64,000 nt of DNA from Gammaproteobacteria bacterium CG11_big_fil_rev_8_21_14_0_20_46_22 (GTDB lineage Bacteria > Pseudomonadota > Gammaproteobacteria > UBA12402). A model generated the notes under the pieces. It worked only from the letters and a program-made list of their open reading frames with translations, ran no database searches and was not told the origin of the DNA. Location: positions 19,540 to 83,539 of the forward strand of contig PCWT01000054.1 of assembly GCA_002796245.1 (NCBI GenBank), given 5' to 3'. Position 1 is the first letter of the stretch. The number at the start of each line of letters is the position of its first letter. The position numbers and the translations under genes are program-made. Positions 62,131 through 64,000 of the stretch are shown here, piece after piece.

Positions 62131-63837
62131 ATGACGCGAACACCTCGCACCCCCAAACGCCCAGACACCGAAAAGGCTATGTCGCCTGTGACACCGCGGG
62201 CATTAACAAGCATCCGAGCCACACTGCCCTCATCCAGACCGTTAACTCGCATTAGGCCAAAAGACCCGCAACCCTCAGCGCCGCGTCTGCGCCACCGACT
62301 GTTTCAAAGCCCACAGACGCCCAACTTAACTCCCCCAACACGTTCACCCCTAGGACCTCAGTCAACGTGGTCTGCCAGGGAACGCCGCATCGAGTTCAGA
62401 CCACCACAACTTGTCAGCAGACTACAGGCTAACGCATTTTTATCGCCTGATAGCCCGCCTGCCTACCTACCCCCAAGAACCCGACATTTGACTCTACCCC
62501 CACAACCTAACCAGCCTCGTATTTTTAATCCAGATTTCAGCGAACCACGCAAAGTAGACCCCAGCCTTAGAGTGCCGAGAATCTACGCCCATAAACCCAC
62601 GACCATTTTCCCACTTAATGCACAAGAGCTTTTAGTTGAGACCATGAAATGGCTGCAAACACAGTCACTCACACCACTGAGATCCGAATCATGGCGAACC
62701 TTAAGCATATTAATGCAAGCAAGCTTACAAAACAAAAAAACTGAAGCACGCCATGAAAAGGAAGAACACGGCTTCTTAGAGGTTCATGGCACAGGCCTTT
62801 TAAGCGGCGTCATCCAGGTTGAATTACTTCATGCCATTTATGTGAGAAACCCTAAAGCTTTCGACTTAGACGCGCTTAAAGAAACTAAAGCCCGAAGCCT
62901 GGATGGTTTTTATACCAAATGTCTCGGGCCAATCATACCCAGCCTCAAAAGCCAAACCGTGTTTCTAACGGTCAAGCTTGCCACGCAAGATCCAGAACTT
63001 TTACAAGTAAATTTAGACGCCATACTAAAAATCACCCATGTGATAGGCCTTGGCAGGCTTGAAGCTGTCAAAGGGAAAGACGAAGATTGGGATTTTACGA
63101 TATCACCACATCGAACCAATGATCTTCAAAGTTGGTCACTGTCAGAGCCAGACTTTTTAGCGTTAACACGGATGATCTTAGAGAAAAAACGCAATATTGA
63201 CCTAGATTCTGTGCTCACTATTCTCTGCTCGCTTGAAACCCGCTCGGGTGCTGCTTTTTCTCGCCAGAGTGATACTCTGATGCGACATTTCCTAAAACGC
63301 TGCCTGGAACACTGTGACCCCGTCACTATCGTTGGAACAAAAACAAATGCCTTAAAAAAAGCCTTGAAGGATGTTTTAAATCACCGTATCGCCAAACAAT
63401 TTTATCATTTTTCGGTATTTATTCTCGAGAACGAAGATAATTATCAAAGCTGCCTCGAAGAAACAGATGAAGTTTCAGCTTTCAAAGCATTTTGCAGAGT
63501 GTATAAAGACTTTTATGAAGCTGTTGCATTCCATGCCAACACCAGACTGTACAGAGGTGAGTTTTCCATTTCGAATCTATCAGTCCATTTAAACCTTATC
63601 GCCAAACTCACCGGGGCGATGCTAAAGCCCAATCTAAACCAAACCTTATTCACAGCACCGACTGAAAACCCGCCGGATGCGCTGAAGCCTTATCGACACA
63701 AAAACGACGAACAAACTATGCTCAACCATTTAGACTCACCTCATCGGTTCTTCGGTACACCTGTTGCGCCCAAACAATCCCGGACACCGAGTAGCGCACA
63801 TGACTCGCCTGCGAGACAAACACCAAAAGCGCGTTGA
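62131..63837 (+). CDS. Ser/Thr-Pro-rich protein with a helical core, unknown
   Basis: Not recognised (568 residues). The first 150 residues are Pro-, Arg- and Ser/Thr-rich, with ten Ser/Thr-Pro dipeptides (for example TPRTPKR, MSPVTPRA, FQSPQTPNLTPP), and are likely disordered. Residues 160-520 form a helical, charged globular core. The last 40 residues return to the same style, with four Ser/Thr-Pro sites (SRTPSS, DSPARQTPKAR). Such sites are typical of eukaryotic proline-directed kinase targets and rare in bacteria, so an effector acting in a host cell is possible. No signal peptide. I use the ATG at 62131; a GTG lies four codons earlier. Confidence 0.6.
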   Translation: MTRTPRTPKRPDTEKAMSPVTPRALTSIRATLPSSRPLTRIRPKDPQPSAPRLRHRLFQSPQTPNLTPPTRSPLGPQSTWSARERRIEFRPPQLVSRLQANAFLSPDSPPAYLPPRTRHLTLPPQPNQPRIFNPDFSEPRKVDPSLRVPRIYAHKPTTIFPLNAQELLVETMKWLQTQSLTPLRSESWRTLSILMQASLQNKKTEARHEKEEHGFLEVHGTGLLSGVIQVELLHAIYVRNPKAFDLDALKETKARSLDGFYTKCLGPIIPSLKSQTVFLTVKLATQDPELLQVNLDAILKITHVIGLGRLEAVKGKDEDWDFTISPHRTNDLQSWSLSEPDFLALTRMILEKKRNIDLDSVLTILCSLETRSGAAFSRQSDTLMRHFLKRCLEHCDPVTIVGTKTNALKKALKDVLNHRIAKQFYHFSVFILENEDNYQSCLEETDEVSAFKAFCRVYKDFYEAVAFHANTRLYRGEFSISNLSVHLNLIAKLTGAMLKPNLNQTLFTAPTENPPDALKPYRHKNDEQTMLNHLDSPHRFFGTPVAPKQSRTPSSAHDSPARQTPKAR

Positions 63838-64000
63838 TTTTTGAACAAAACTTGGTAAAATTAGCCTCAAAAAGGCACAGTTGTCCCATTAAAAGTATTT
63901 TGCTTAAATTGACTACAAACGTTCAGTTTTGAGGGGAGGTTGGACGCAAATTTGATGAAACAGCGCAGTGTACACGCAAGTACATGAGCACGTTGAAGAA

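Noticed and set aside
63838..64000. Final 163 bases searched for a gene or RNA
   Set aside because: No convincing start, ribosome site or structure seen before the window ends.

Overview
The window is a chromosomal segment of a gammaproteobacterium of roughly balanced GC content. The housekeeping gene content and order (rimP-nusA-infB-rbfA behind an initiator tRNA, lptD-surA divergent from amgK-murU, hemC-hemD-hemX-hemY, fmt-rsmB, glyA-nrdR-nusB-pgpA, rpoH) are gammaproteobacterial. Several singletons of unknown family, with disordered, repeat-rich or Ser/Thr-Pro-rich regions, together with many palindromic repeats, would fit a host-associated lineage such as the Legionellales. That placement is inference; no secretion-system gene or rRNA gene is present to confirm it.

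Layout. 1-6 kb: end of a drug efflux pump, a small unknown protein, then glyA-nrdR-nusB-pgpA and an ATPase with a nuclease-like tail. 6-15.4 kb: fmt-rsmB, a FUSC-type membrane protein, ubiC, class I aldolase, ychJ, rpe, two unknown proteins, a cupin resembling thiol dioxygenases and a type 4 uracil-DNA glycosylase. 15.4-19 kb: ClC channel, hemolysin III-type protein, ychF. 19-21.8 kb: an AT-rich patch with a TraB/TIKI-like protein, a metallophosphoesterase and an unknown. 21.8-25.3 kb: acetoacetate decarboxylase divergent from an FAD monooxygenase, then rpoH. 25.3-29 kb: a repeat-containing membrane protein, a second ATPase/nuclease-like gene preceded by two large palindromes, corA. 29-35.5 kb: haem genes hemY, hemX, hemD, hemC (split by an aminotransferase), an acyltransferase and ubiK. 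35.6-43.6 kb: surA-lptD, amgK-murU, a flavin disulfide oxidoreductase with a TVP38 membrane protein, hinT. 43.6-64 kb: a third ATPase, then pnp, rpsO, truB, rbfA, infB, nusA, rimP and the initiator tRNA. These keep the canonical order but are interrupted twice by unrelated genes on alternating strands (phospholipase A, lytic transglycosylase, Kdo hydroxylase, a secreted protein, efflux pump, LPS-kinase-like protein and two large unknowns). A Ser/Thr-Pro-rich unknown protein ends the window.

Themes. Outer-membrane and LPS biology recurs: lptD, surA, pldA, a KdoO-like hydroxylase, a Kdo-kinase-like protein and an acyltransferase; amgK/murU recycles cell wall. Ubiquinone and haem supply are represented by ubiC, ubiK and hemCDXY.

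The most interesting structure is in the DNA itself. A palindromic repeat has inserted in frame at the start of murU. A 163-bp near-perfect palindrome supplies the last codons of ubiC, with a partial second copy at the aminotransferase/hemD junction. A composite dispersed repeat occurs five times. Three separate ATPase/nuclease-like genes each carry their own inverted repeats at the promoter.
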